Part shown: positions 55,835-64,000 of the stretch, one piece after another
Numbering within the stretch: the first letter of the stretch is position 1
Layout: each line of letters begins with the position of its first letter
NCBI GenBank assembly: GCA_009746045.1
Contig: RPFO01000213.1
Coordinates: 8,296,052 to 8,360,051, forward strand
Reading direction: 5' to 3'
Origin: Mesostigma viride
Taxonomy: Eukaryota > Streptophyta > Mesostigmatophyceae > Mesostigmatales > Mesostigmataceae
DNA length: 64,000 bases
Position numbers and translations under genes: made by a program
Notes under the pieces: generated by a model
The model's database searches: none
The model's input: only the letters and a program-made list of their open reading frames with translations
What the model was told of the DNA's origin: nothing

Positions 55835-58305
55835 GGGACTACGTTTTCATAAGACTTTCCTGACCTAGTCGCTATATGGCTAAGCGGTATAGAAATTTTA
55901 TTTTTCCCCTCCCCCCCCACCGAGGCCACAGGAAGGGCCTCACACGGGAGAGAGAGTCCTACGTGAGAAAGGAGATCAGGCATGCGAACAGCTGTATGAA
56001 AGAGGTAGGCATAGGAATCATCATCAGGTAGTTCACCATAAGGGGTTACACCCATAGTAGTAGGAACTAGAGTAATATTGAGAACATCAAGGTCCTCGAA
56101 GAAGGAATAGTCTGCACGACGAGAGAGTGCATCTGGTACTATGTTATCTACACCCTTGACATACTGAAGTTTAAAAGGGGAAAACTGTGCTAAAAATTCC
56201 ATCCAGCGCGCTTGCCGAGGGGTAAGGTTGGGTTGGGAGAGAAGATGGGTAAGGGGACGATGATCCGTTTGGATAACTAACCTATAAGGATCTAGCTCAC
56301 AGGGTTCATTCAGGCAGACATCAAATTGAGCACCTTTAAGGAAGTGCTGCCACGCGTGGCAACAATACACCACCGCTAAGAGTTCCTGCTGGTGGACGGG
56401 ATAGTTACGCTCCGCAGGGAGCATTGTCCTAGAGATATATTCAATTGGCTGTAAGCCCTGACCCTGATCCTGGAGAAGGACACCACCTATAGCTACTTTA
56501 CTAGCATCTGTAGCCACAACAAAGGGTTTAGTAGTATCCGGTAGGATGAGTACAGGAGGGGAAAGGAGTAGGGATTTTAGGCACTGAAAAGCAGACTGAC
56601 ACTCACTACTCCAAACAAAGGGGATATCCTTCTTTAATAAATGATTAATAGGGGCTGCTATAGTGGCGAAACGCGGGATAAAACGCCTATAGTAAGAAGC
56701 AATTCCTAGGAAACTACGTACACCTTTAACGTCGGTAGGAGTAGGCCATTCCTGAATTGACTTAGTTTTATCCGGGTCGGTAGCGACCCCGGCATCTGAC
56801 AGAACGTGCCCTAAAAATGGGACACTCCTACCCGAACGCACTTTAGCACGGCGCGCCCACAAAGAATTTTCAGCCATTATTTCTAATACTTTCTTTAAAT
56901 CACGTAGGTGCGTTTCAAAATCAGGAGAGTAAATAAGAATATCATCTAAGTAAGCTTGAGCACAAGAACGGTCATGCTCAGATAAAGAAACAGAGGAGAA
57001 GGAGGGATCCTTTAGATCAGAGGACACCTGAGGAAGATGAGAATTTCCCATAACAGGTCTAAGCACTTCATTCATTAACATTTGAAAAGAGGCAGGCGAG
57101 TTACAGAGTCCCATAGCCGCTACTCTAAACTGGTAATGACCAAAAGGGGTAGCAAAGGCGGTTTTATGGCAATCCTCAGGAGCTATCCGCAACTGCCAAA
57201 AACCATCCGCACAATCCAGTACTGTGAAACAAGTGGAACCTTTAACCTTATTAAATATATCGTCAATACGAGGTAGAGGGTATTTAGATTTCACAGTAAT
57301 ATCATTCAACTTCCTATAATCAGTAACTAGGCGAAACTTGCCATTTGGCTTAGGAACTAACAGGACACCAGCTGAGTAGGGGGAGTTACTAGGCTCTATC
57401 AATCCTGCTTCTAATAATGACACTAAAATCTGTTTTAGTTCCTTTAACTCGGTAGGGCCCATTCTATACATCGGAGAGTGCGTAGGAACTGCACCGTCCT
57501 TGATAACTACACGGTGTAAAACAGAACGAGGAGGAGGATAAGAAGGAGTCTTTTCTTCAAATACTTTTGAGGAATCTATCACAGCCATGTATCTTACTAT
57601 TTCATTTTCAGTAAATCCTACTCCTATTGTATCCACTGTATTTACATCTATATCCACACTATTGTTAGTGCTAGGTATCTGTTGTACTTCTAACTGAAGG
57701 AACATACATAATAGGTATCCATTTTGCTTTAATTCAGAACGTAATTCGTCATTTGACATTATTACTTCAGGTATAGGTCTTACAGGAGGATCAACAGGTG
57801 TAGGAGGAGTAATATCTACCAAGGATAAATTTTCCAATCTATAATGACGTTCAGGTACCCAGTAAGAGCTATCTGGAAACCAAATGACCATGGTATCATA
57901 ATTAATAGTAATCTTATTATCCTGGTGCCAATCTAATCCTAGTAATACATCAGCGGTAGTGATAGGGCCTATAGTGGCCGTCAGGTTGACAGTACGTCCT
58001 TGTATAACCATGGGAAGGGACACCGTACCCGGGGAATGACTGGTGCGACCATCAGCATAATGAACAGTAACGGGTTTGGTGTGAGGGGTAGGGACTAGTC
58101 CTAAACGTCTAACTAGGGCCTCGCTCACAAAGGAGCTAGCCGCACCGCTATCTACCAACACAGAGACATTCAAGAGTTCATCAGCATGCAAGAAGGGGTC
58201 TACAACAGTGTGAGGGACGGTTAAACCACCATTCAAGAACATAAGAGGACGCACACGTAGTGGTAGGGATGATTCAGCTCCTACAGAGGTTATAAAAACA
58301 GGCAA
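55831..58305 (-). CDS. pol: pol: aspartic protease, reverse transcriptase, RNase H
   Basis: The frame is 824 codons from the first Met and open upstream to the gag overlap. The protease catalytic motif is VDSGAASSFV (Asp 52). RT starts at about residue 245, with FRLVTDYRKLND, LDCADGFWQLRI (Asp 364) and YLDDILIYS (452-460). RNase H has FVVATDASKVAIGGVLLQ (Asp 600) and HQQELLAVVY (Glu 641), with TDHRPLTHLL later. Unusually, about 25 extra residues (roughly 421-448, SSDLKDPSFSSVSLSEHD) lie between MNEVLRPVMG and YLDD, where Ty3 relatives have a short strand. A second, smaller insertion precedes the RNase H TDH motif. The ORF stops at 55,831, and the integrase continues in the -1 frame. Confidence 0.96.
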   Translation of the reverse strand: MPVFITSVGAESSLPLRVRPLMFLNGGLTVPHTVVDPFLHADELLNVSVLVDSGAASSFVSEALVRRLGLVPTPHTKPVTVHYADGRTSHSPGTVSLPMVIQGRTVNLTATIGPITTADVLLGLDWHQDNKITINYDTMVIWFPDSSYWVPERHYRLENLSLVDITPPTPVDPPVRPIPEVIMSNDELRSELKQNGYLLCMFLQLEVQQIPSTNNSVDIDVNTVDTIGVGFTENEIVRYMAVIDSSKVFEEKTPSYPPPRSVLHRVVIKDGAVPTHSPMYRMGPTELKELKQILVSLLEAGLIEPSNSPYSAGVLLVPKPNGKFRLVTDYRKLNDITVKSKYPLPRIDDIFNKVKGSTCFTVLDCADGFWQLRIAPEDCHKTAFATPFGHYQFRVAAMGLCNSPASFQMLMNEVLRPVMGNSHLPQVSSDLKDPSFSSVSLSEHDRSCAQAYLDDILIYSPDFETHLRDLKKVLEIMAENSLWARRAKVRSGRSVPFLGHVLSDAGVATDPDKTKSIQEWPTPTDVKGVRSFLGIASYYRRFIPRFATIAAPINHLLKKDIPFVWSSECQSAFQCLKSLLLSPPVLILPDTTKPFVVATDASKVAIGGVLLQDQGQGLQPIEYISRTMLPAERNYPVHQQELLAVVYCCHAWQHFLKGAQFDVCLNEPCELDPYRLVIQTDHRPLTHLLSQPNLTPRQARWMEFLAQFSPFKLQYVKGVDNIVPDALSRRADYSFFEDLDVLNITLVPTTMGVTPYGELPDDDSYAYLFHTAVRMPDLLSHVGLSLPCEALPVASVGGEGKNKISIPLSHIATRSGKSYENVVP

Positions 58306-58367
58306 GCAAAAATTAATATCTGGGGTACTATCTAAGGACCTGTCCAGGTTACCCCCGGCTGACAGGC

Positions 58368-60101
58368 CTACTGTTCCCCCTCCCCCCCCAAATCCATAGG
58401 AACGAACCCCGAAGAAGACCCTGGCGGAAAAGCCACTGCTGGAGGGTCACGAGGGATTGAAGAGGGTGCGGGAGCCTGATTATCATAGGGGAACCCTGGG
58501 GATCCTGTCTGCACAGCATTCAGCCTACTAGGGGTAGCTGAAGGAATGCGTCCTGAAGTGGGACGAATAGGAGCACGCTGAGGGGTACGAGGAGGGCGAG
58601 CGTCGGGATGAGGGGGAGCACCCGAAAGGAACTTGGGGCACTCACGTTTAAGATGACCTACTTCCTTACAATGATAGCAGGTAATATGAGAGACATCCAG
58701 AGCTGAAAGGTCAGTCACACAGATATCTAATTCTTCTACATAGGAGTTCTCCTCCTCAGGGGTAAGGATAATATTATTAATACGGGAACGGGTAGGAAGA
58801 GAAGGCGTGGAGAAGAAATCTGCTACACGTAAAAGATGCTGGCGCACATGCTTGAGGGGCAGGTCAGTAAAACGGTAGGCAGAGAACTGGCGCTTGACTT
58901 CACGCAATAGGGTCTACTGAGGCCCTGAAGGAAGCGGCACGCACTTCTGCACCCGACAGATCCCTAATTCGTACCATCTGAGCATCAAACTCTTTCATAT
59001 ATTCTTTGAAGGACTTGGTACCCTGCTGCAAGGTGCCAAAGGATAATCTATCCTGCCAATCTGCATCGGGAGGGACTAAATGGTTCTCTAAACGCTTGAA
59101 CAATTCTGCTACAGAGTTTGGGTAGGCATGAGAGGCAAGAGACTCACACTGGATGAGGTTAGCAAGTTCAGGAGTAATGCAGGTAGTAAGATAATGAGGA
59201 ACTAGTACAGCATCAGAGAGGCGCCACCTATTGTGGTTCTGCCAGGACTCTGTGTTCTGGGTGAGCAACATAATGAAGGTGAAAAACTGTTGAGGGGTAG
59301 ACTTGACATCCAGCTTAGGAAGGTTGGCAAAGAGGGGAAGAGCAGGAGGCTTAGGGGGATTAGAAGAATCAGTTTTTCCCATAGGGCCACTATCTTCCAC
59401 TGCTACATAAGCGGGATAGAAGGAAGGGATAGGAAAAGTCTTGGGTAGGGGTCTAGAGGGAGCCACCGTTTCCGGATGGTGCCCATAGGAGAAGGGGACA
59501 GTATATTGCTCACGAAGAGAGGAATAGGCAAAATGATCATAATTCCTATCATCTAGGGGCATGGTACTGAAATCATTATTAACTTCTAAATCAGCCACAC
59601 GGGTAGGAACCTGGGCAGCCTCATAGGCCGTCTCAGGGTAGGACCAGGAAGCAGGTGGGAAAAAGGGACTGCACTAGGGCGCCCAGAAGGGCCGACAGGG
59701 GCCGAGGTACGACCCGTGTTAATAGCAGGCATTGAAGGCACAGGGTGGGAAGGAGGCCTAGGAGCATTGTTAGTGTGTGAGGACCTGCTGGAGGGTGAGC
59801 CAAGGTTGCAGAAGGGGCAGGGGCCTGGTTCACAACGAAAGAAGGTTCCTCACTAAATCTGACTTGGGAAATACGTTGTTCATAGGTAGGTGGGGTAATT
59901 GAGGGACGACGGCGACCACCAGCAGCAGGAGAAGGCGGTGAGGTACGCAGATACCTTGAGGAGTGAGATGGTGTACCGTTTCAAGGAGTCCCGTCGGTTA
60001 CCACGATTGTTGTTAATGTTATTAGTAGTAGTATTATTATTATTATTGGTAGTAGGAGTATTGGTAGGTATAGGCGACAGGTTACCACCCATTGGATCCA
60101 T
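58368..60101 (-). CDS. gag: gag polyprotein, frame-disrupted
   Basis: It starts MDPMGGNLSPIPTN at 60,101 with an Asn-rich stretch. The capsid region includes LPKLDVKSTPQQFFTFIMLL, SWQNHNRWRLSDAV and a helix with SFKEYMKEFDAQMVRIRDLS. A CCHC zinc knuckle CYHCKEVGHLKRECP follows near 58,680-58,640, then a Pro-rich tail ending DLGGEGEQ. The frame changes at about 59,950, in the 59,600-59,850 region, and once more at about 58,905 (VDPIA stop versus LREVKRQF), so as sequenced no full Gag is made. The stop at 58,368 follows a run of eight G, where pol lies in the -1 frame. Confidence 0.85.
58372..58392 (-). promoter_or_regulatory. Probable -1 frameshift site between gag and pol
   Basis: The gag end reads TTG GGG GGG GAG GGG GAA CAG TAG. 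The -1 frame is open across this point and runs directly into the protease. GGGGGGG is a slippery heptamer. No pseudoknot was modelled. Confidence 0.55.
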
Positions 60102-60224
60102 TTTTGTTTAAGTAAATGATCAAAAATCTAACTGAAAGCAGCAAGGATAAAGGACAAGGCCTAATATAAGGCAAGGAAAGAAAAGGAAAAGATTTTAATG
60201 GTTTAAAGAAAGGAACAATTTAAA

Positions 60225-60616
60225 TCAGTCCTTTTTAACAACAGTAATGGATAGGGAACCGAATTCCAAGGTGAGAGGAGTATCTAAGCTAGAAGAGGAT
60301 GCAGCCCTCTTAGGGGGAGACGAAGGAGGGGTAGCAAAATCTAGAGCTTCTACAGGAGGGCGACCATGAGGAGTAGAACGTACGTGTAGGCCTAGATCTG
60401 ATACGCTATGGTCTATAAGGAATTGTTGAGCTTCCTCGAAGGTAACAAATTTCTTATACCTAATTACATTATATGTACGGTTTTGCACTATCTTCCTAGC
60501 ATCTGACCAAGAGAGGAAAATGGCTGACCATTGAGGGGTAATAACACGTAATACTTAGCTAAACTATTATCACTAGATGAATGGGAAGGCGCAGTAAAAA
60601 CACGACGTTGACTCAT
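60225..60616 (-). CDS. Leader ORF with viroplasmin / RNase H1 hybrid-binding-like domain
   Basis: The ATG at 60,616 (MSQRRVFTAPSHSS) reads to LAKYYVLL, then a single-base frame change is needed to enter the frame containing FLSWSDARKIV and RYKKFVTFEEAQQFLIDHS. Aromatic/GIF-SW...RYKKF-T-EEA is the signature of the small domain shared by caulimovirus viroplasmin and the N terminus of eukaryotic RNase H1, which binds RNA-DNA hybrids. The C-terminal 60 residues are Pro/Ser-rich. In this element it could be an accessory nucleic-acid-binding protein or an N-terminal part of Gag. The frame break may be a real mutation or a consensus error. Confidence 0.6.
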
Positions 60617-61133
60617 GATAACTCACCTGGCGTGTCTTGTGATGTCAAGCTAGACGAGGTAGGGGTAGGCGACTTAGCTTGACGATCTGGATCACCGAAA
60701 GAAGAAGGAGGGCGGGAGTTTCCAGCTCTCGTCCTAAGTCAGCGGCCGGATATCCCAGCGCTCGTCCTAACACAGCGCCCCGTAACTCTGCGGGTGCGGC
60801 CGTCTAATAAAGCAGCAGCACAAGGAAAAAGGTGTAGGTACGGCGACGCTAATCGTCTCCGAACAGTAATACTCCCCGATCTAAGGCAGGAAACAACCGT
60901 AAGCAGGAAAACAAGGCGAAGGACAGGCTAACTACGAAAGGATTTATCCGCTGTGAGCAGGTCTAGCTTCTAGGTAAAGCGTGTCCCGAAACGGGCAGCA
61001 CGACGCTCCTAGCTTGAAGGCGACCCGCCCATTACCTATCAAGGAAGTGTCGACTTCTTGTTCCTGGACGCGGAAGGGGTCTTGAAAAGGTGTATGTGGC
61101 AAGGGATAGTCGTCTCGTTCACTACCTACTGAA

Positions 61134-61148
61134 GTTCCTCCGGAACCA
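61134..61148 (-). promoter_or_regulatory. Primer-binding site
   Basis: One base after the 5' LTR the minus strand reads TGGTTCCGGAGGAAC. TGG pairs with a tRNA CCA end. The tRNA identity is not determined. Confidence 0.7.
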
Positions 61149-61149
61149 T

Positions 61150-61721
61150 TGTTACGCCGCGGATATCTACCTCCACCTCTACCTCTAATGGGCCTGATAC
61201 TACCTAAACTGGTCAGGCCTCCTCTACTTAACCCTCTGGCGAAAGACGAACGTGACGGAGCTGATCTCAATGCATTAACGTAAGTGTTGCTATAATACGC
61301 CATACAACCATTTACCAAAACCCGTTTACTCCAGGAATAGAGGAAGGAAACACAACTACACTGCCGTGACCCAAGCCTAAATGTGTCAATTCACTTAACA
61401 CACGCCGAGTGACCACACAAGGAGTGGAACGTGCATAAATGGTCACCAACGGTCCAACAGGCTCGGGCCGACCTGGCCCTCGCCTGCAGAACCACAGAAA
61501 CACAGGCAGGTGCACAGATGCACGCCGGTCCACTACATTCTACAAAAGGATAAGGACCACTAATATAGTACGCGGCGCGGCGCCCAAAGGCACCCAATAT
61601 ACCACAGTACTGTTACGGGGACAATCATGTCCAGACTAGAACTGCACGTAACCTAGGAACAACCGAGGCCAAGGACCTAATTTACGTCCGTAACTACAAC
61701 GAATTGTTACGCGACGTAACA
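61150..61721 (-). repeat. 5' LTR
   Basis: The LTR is 572 bp, bounded by the 7-bp inverted repeat TGTTACG/CGTAACA, with its pair at 50,902-51,473. It should contain the promoter for the element; no TATA box position can be fixed. Confidence 0.96.
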
Positions 61722-62010
61722 CCATCCTCATCACAGATACGCCGCCGGCTGTTACCAGTAACAGGCTTGCGAGCCTCCTTCCTGCTGCATCCCCCTCTCA
61801 TCACAGATACGCCGCCGGCGTTTCCAGTAACAGGCCGCGAGCCTCCTTCCTGCTGGCGATCCCCTCCTTCATCACAATACGCCCGCCGGCGTTTCCATAA
61901 AACATGGCCGCGAGCCTCCCTCCCGCTGGCGATCCCCCTCCTCTCACAGATACGCCCGCCGGCGTTTCCAACGACAGGCCTCGAGTCTCCTTCACCAGCA
62001 GCTGCGCTTA
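61722..62010. repeat. 69-73-bp minisatellite interrupted by the LTR element
   Basis: Four copies of a unit contain ATACGCCCGCCGGCGTTTCC, CAGTAACAGGCCGCGAGCC and TCCTGCTGGCGATCC. Another copy lies at 50,830-50,901 on the other side of the retrotransposon, which therefore inserted into the array. Unit lengths are not all multiples of 3. Confidence 0.85.
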
Positions 62011-62201
62011 CCTCCCCCCTTTTGTCTTCACCCCCCATTGGTCTCATCACGCGAGCCTTCCATCACCCCGACTGCGCTTTTTCCCTCCCCTTCCATCTCC
62101 TCCCCCGTTCCCCCTCCCCCCTCCCCCCTCCTCCCTTCTCCCATCCCCATCCCCTTTCTCCCCCTCCGCCTGCCCCTCACCCACCCCGGCGGGGTTGCCC
62201 C

Positions 62202-62473
62202 TCAGGCAATATCCTCCTCCCCCTCTTCCTCCTTCTCCTCCTCATCCTCCTCCTCATCCTCATCCTCATCCGCCTCCCCCTCTTCCTCTCTGTGCCCCTC
62301 TTCCCCCTTCTCCGAATCATCATCCTCATCAGACGAAGAATCGTCGTCGGAAAAGTAGGCGAGGCCTTCCCACCCATCTTTCAACAAGCCAATATTTGAT
62401 AAGGCGGACCAGGCGCTCCACCGGCGGATATGGGCGGGCTCCCCGAACCACCAGCAGAACTCTGCAGGGTCCC
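62202..62473 (-). CDS. Exon with acidic C-terminal tail, product unknown
   Basis: After the acceptor GTTTTAG (62,474) the frame encodes DPAEFCWWFGEPAHIRRWSA, SNIGLLKDGWEGLAYFSDDD and then a long Asp/Glu run, stopping at 62,202. The Trp-rich segment looks like real coding sequence. Upstream exons are not seen, because a 346-bp CACT-ended element abuts the acceptor and LINE debris follows. It may be the 5' part of the gene whose last exon is at 50,345. Confidence 0.45.
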
Positions 62474-62479
62474 CTAAAA

Positions 62480-62825
62480 CACTAGGAACTCAATTTCTGA
62501 GAAAATTCTCAAAAAAACCCTCAATTTTCTCACCCCTTTGAGAAAAAAGGTGAGGAAAAGTGAGAAAAATCTCAATTTTTTTCCGCAAACGCTAGGCAAC
62601 AAAATCTCACCAGGGTGAGATTTTGGTGAGAAAAAAGGGGGTTTGGGTGAGATTTGGGTGAGAAAAAAAACCCAAAGTTGAGAAAAAAGGTGAGAATGGG
62701 TGAGAAAAAGTGAGAAAAAGTGAAAAAAAGTGAAAAAATGAGAAGTTTCTCACCAACATGAGAAAAATCACTAACACTAGAAAAATCACAAGTCAACGTG
62801 GTGAGGAAATTTCTCACCAAGAGTG
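62480..62825. mobile_element. Short CACT...AGTG element with GTGAGAAAA arrays (346 bp)
   Basis: It begins CACTAGGAACTCAATTTC and ends TTTCTCACCAAGAGTG, with dense GTGAGAAAA/TTTTCTCAC subterminal motifs. The architecture is like a miniature of the CACTA-like element at 33,489, with different motifs. A 3-bp target duplication is not clear (AAA versus TAA). Confidence 0.6.
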
Positions 62826-62884
62826 TAACACGAGAAAAATCATGAGCTTTATTTCATTAAGTCATTGATGTGAAAATAAACTCA

Positions 62885-63480
62885 GCACCACTAATTAATT
62901 AATTACATGGATAAATTAAACTCGTGCTCCCGTTGGGTCACGGAGCACCGAAGTGCTTTTAATCCCTGTGTGTGCACAACAGGAAGGGCACAGACCCCCT
63001 TTCTCCTTCATGCAAAGGCATGTCGCAGCTGCTATTGGACCCGATTAAACGATCCGGCAATCTGTGGTGCAATAAGAAGCCCATGTGAGCATATCATAAC
63101 GGGTGCATGGGCAAGTAATCTGAGCATAGCCATGACGTAGCATGGTTGTACAAGGACTAAGCTAAGGCTATGCTGGTTGTGTACCGTGTGTTAGCGGTGC
63201 ACGTGACTAGGTATAGTGGCTCAGCTAGGCAAACATTCTAGGCATGGCTGCCATGGCGGCAGAGACTACCAATGATTACAAAGCTAGGGCTATTCTAGCC
63301 CGCAGGGGGCGTCCACATCTTGTGGTTGATCATCAGGTCCCCGCCCCTCCAGTACACCTTGGGACGTCAGGATTGTTGATTCCCAGCACGTTGAACGCGT
63401 TGTGTCAGCACAGCATCCCCCCTGCATCCAAACAAAGGCACACCGATAACCAAGAATAAGAGTATGCAAATGTGCTAGCC
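62885..63480 (-). mobile_element. LINE 3' remnant
   Basis: This is the reverse complement of 39,280-39,750: an AATT tail, the ACTCGTGCTCCCGTTGGG hairpin arm, GGAGCACCGAAGTGCTTTTA, and at the far end the complement of the VYWRGGDLMI codons. The hairpin loop has lost some bases. Confidence 0.75.
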
Positions 63481-63486
63481 TTGTTC

Positions 63487-63550
63487 ATTGAAATTATGGC
63501 TGGCTTACGCAAAGAGCGACTGTAAGATGACCTATACAGTGGGGCCGGAA
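63487..63550 (+). mobile_element. SINE-like element, 5'-truncated copy 4
   Basis: Only the 3' part of the SINE family is present (GAAATTATGGCTGGCTTACG to GTGGGGCCGGAA). This shows that the GGCCGGAA end is the 3' end and that truncation is from the promoter side. 63,551-63,850 holds nothing recognisable. Confidence 0.6.
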
Positions 63551-63850
63551 ACAGCTTGCTTGATCAGGGCGTGTTTTTCGAGCTTCACTGGCCGGGAGTG
63601 TCTAGTGGTGAGAACCATTGCTGCGATCGCTTTCCCACCTTTACGAGGAAATACCCGCAAATGAAAAACCACTGAAAACGGTCTAGCTTGATTCAGTCAT
63701 TACATTAGCCACATGCCATCATGCATGTTTCCAAACGTCCAAAGAACTGCACACGGTGCAAATGCAAAAAGTCCGGAGGACACGACCTCATTGCTTCATA
63801 TTTGTATGCAGAAGAATAAAAAAAGTAACATGCATTAAGGGCCCGCCTGC

Positions 63851-63950
63851 ATAAAGGGCCTGAATTCTGATGCGGGCCCAACGGCAGCACCGCCATAGCA
63901 GATAAGGGCCCGCAGTCTGATGCGGGCCCCACGGCACCACCGCCATAGCA
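63851..63950. repeat. 50-bp tandem duplication
   Basis: Two copies of ATAAGGGCC...TCTGATGCGGGCCC...ACCGCCATAGCA lie in direct tandem at the window edge. The last 50 bp hold nothing recognisable. Confidence 0.9.
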
Positions 63951-64000
63951 GAGCTCGAAGGTCGTGGTGCGGCGTGAAACGTACGTTATGCCCTTTGTCG

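Larger units (their letters stand above)
50902..61721 (-). mobile_element. Complete Ty3/gypsy chromovirus-type LTR retrotransposon (10.8 kb)
   Basis: Two 572-bp LTRs (TG...CA) bracket gag, pol and extra ORFs, all on the minus strand. A 5-bp target-site duplication CCATC lies at 50,897-50,901 and 61,722-61,726. I noticed only two mismatches between the LTRs (near 51,163 and 51,236), so the insertion is young. Order in the RNA: 5' LTR, primer-binding site, viroplasmin-like ORF, gag, protease-RT-RNase H, integrase-chromodomain, ORF3, polypurine tract, 3' LTR. Several ORFs carry single-base frame breaks. Confidence 0.97.

Noticed and set aside
61694-62050. 118-codon repetitive minus-strand ORF as a protein-repeat gene
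   Set aside because: Unit lengths of 69, 71 and 73 bp do not keep frame, so coding of the minisatellite is not supported.

Overview
This is a repeat- and transposon-dense piece of a eukaryotic nuclear genome. The evidence is GT-AG introns whose reading phases join correctly across six exons, LINE, SINE and LTR retroelements, several classes of DNA transposon with target-site duplications, and kilobase-scale satellite DNA. I cannot place the species. A GC-rich microalga or other protist fits best, but that is inference.

Layout. About 61-11,940 is one uninterrupted minisatellite built from 18-bp and 25-bp units. On its right, 12,038-18,402 (minus strand) holds a six-exon gene for a secreted protein with two tandem type-1 periplasmic-binding-protein-like modules (709 residues as modelled). 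Most of its introns carry their own tandem repeat, and after five of its exons the exon tail plus donor site recurs in degenerate copies. From 19.7 to 37.0 kb the DNA is nested mobile elements: two 974-bp hAT-like elements, two 1,720-bp elements flanked by TTAA (each split by a different later insertion, so each copy keeps the empty site of the other's insertion), a 3,277-bp CACTA-like element, a 3.2-kb element with 29-bp inverted ends, a SINE family, and two 5'-truncated non-LTR retrotransposons. From 38 to 43.7 kb there are decayed LINE fragments with AATT-type tails around a divergent pair of unknown genes (41.3-43.0 kb). From 43.9 to 45.5 kb lies a GGGA/GGATGGA purine array. It sits in or beside a coiled-coil gene with a GDG...GDM segment that suggests an RNase H-fold transposase (45.87-47.6 kb, minus strand).

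From 50,902 to 61,721 (minus strand) lies a complete Ty3/gypsy chromovirus: 572-bp LTRs, CCATC target-site duplication, primer-binding site, polypurine tract, gag with zinc knuckle, protease-RT-RNase H, and a DD35E integrase with chromodomain. It has two extra modules: a leader ORF resembling the caulimovirus viroplasmin/RNase H1 hybrid-binding fold, and a long unknown ORF between integrase and the 3' LTR. It interrupts a minisatellite that may belong to a host gene with exons at 62.2-62.5 kb and 50.35-50.7 kb. The right end holds a 346-bp CACT-ended element, a LINE remnant and a SINE 3' end.

There is no operon-like organisation. The host content I can support is the binding-protein gene and several unknown gene fragments. 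Most other sequence is mobile or tandemly repeated. No tRNA, rRNA or CRISPR array was recognised.
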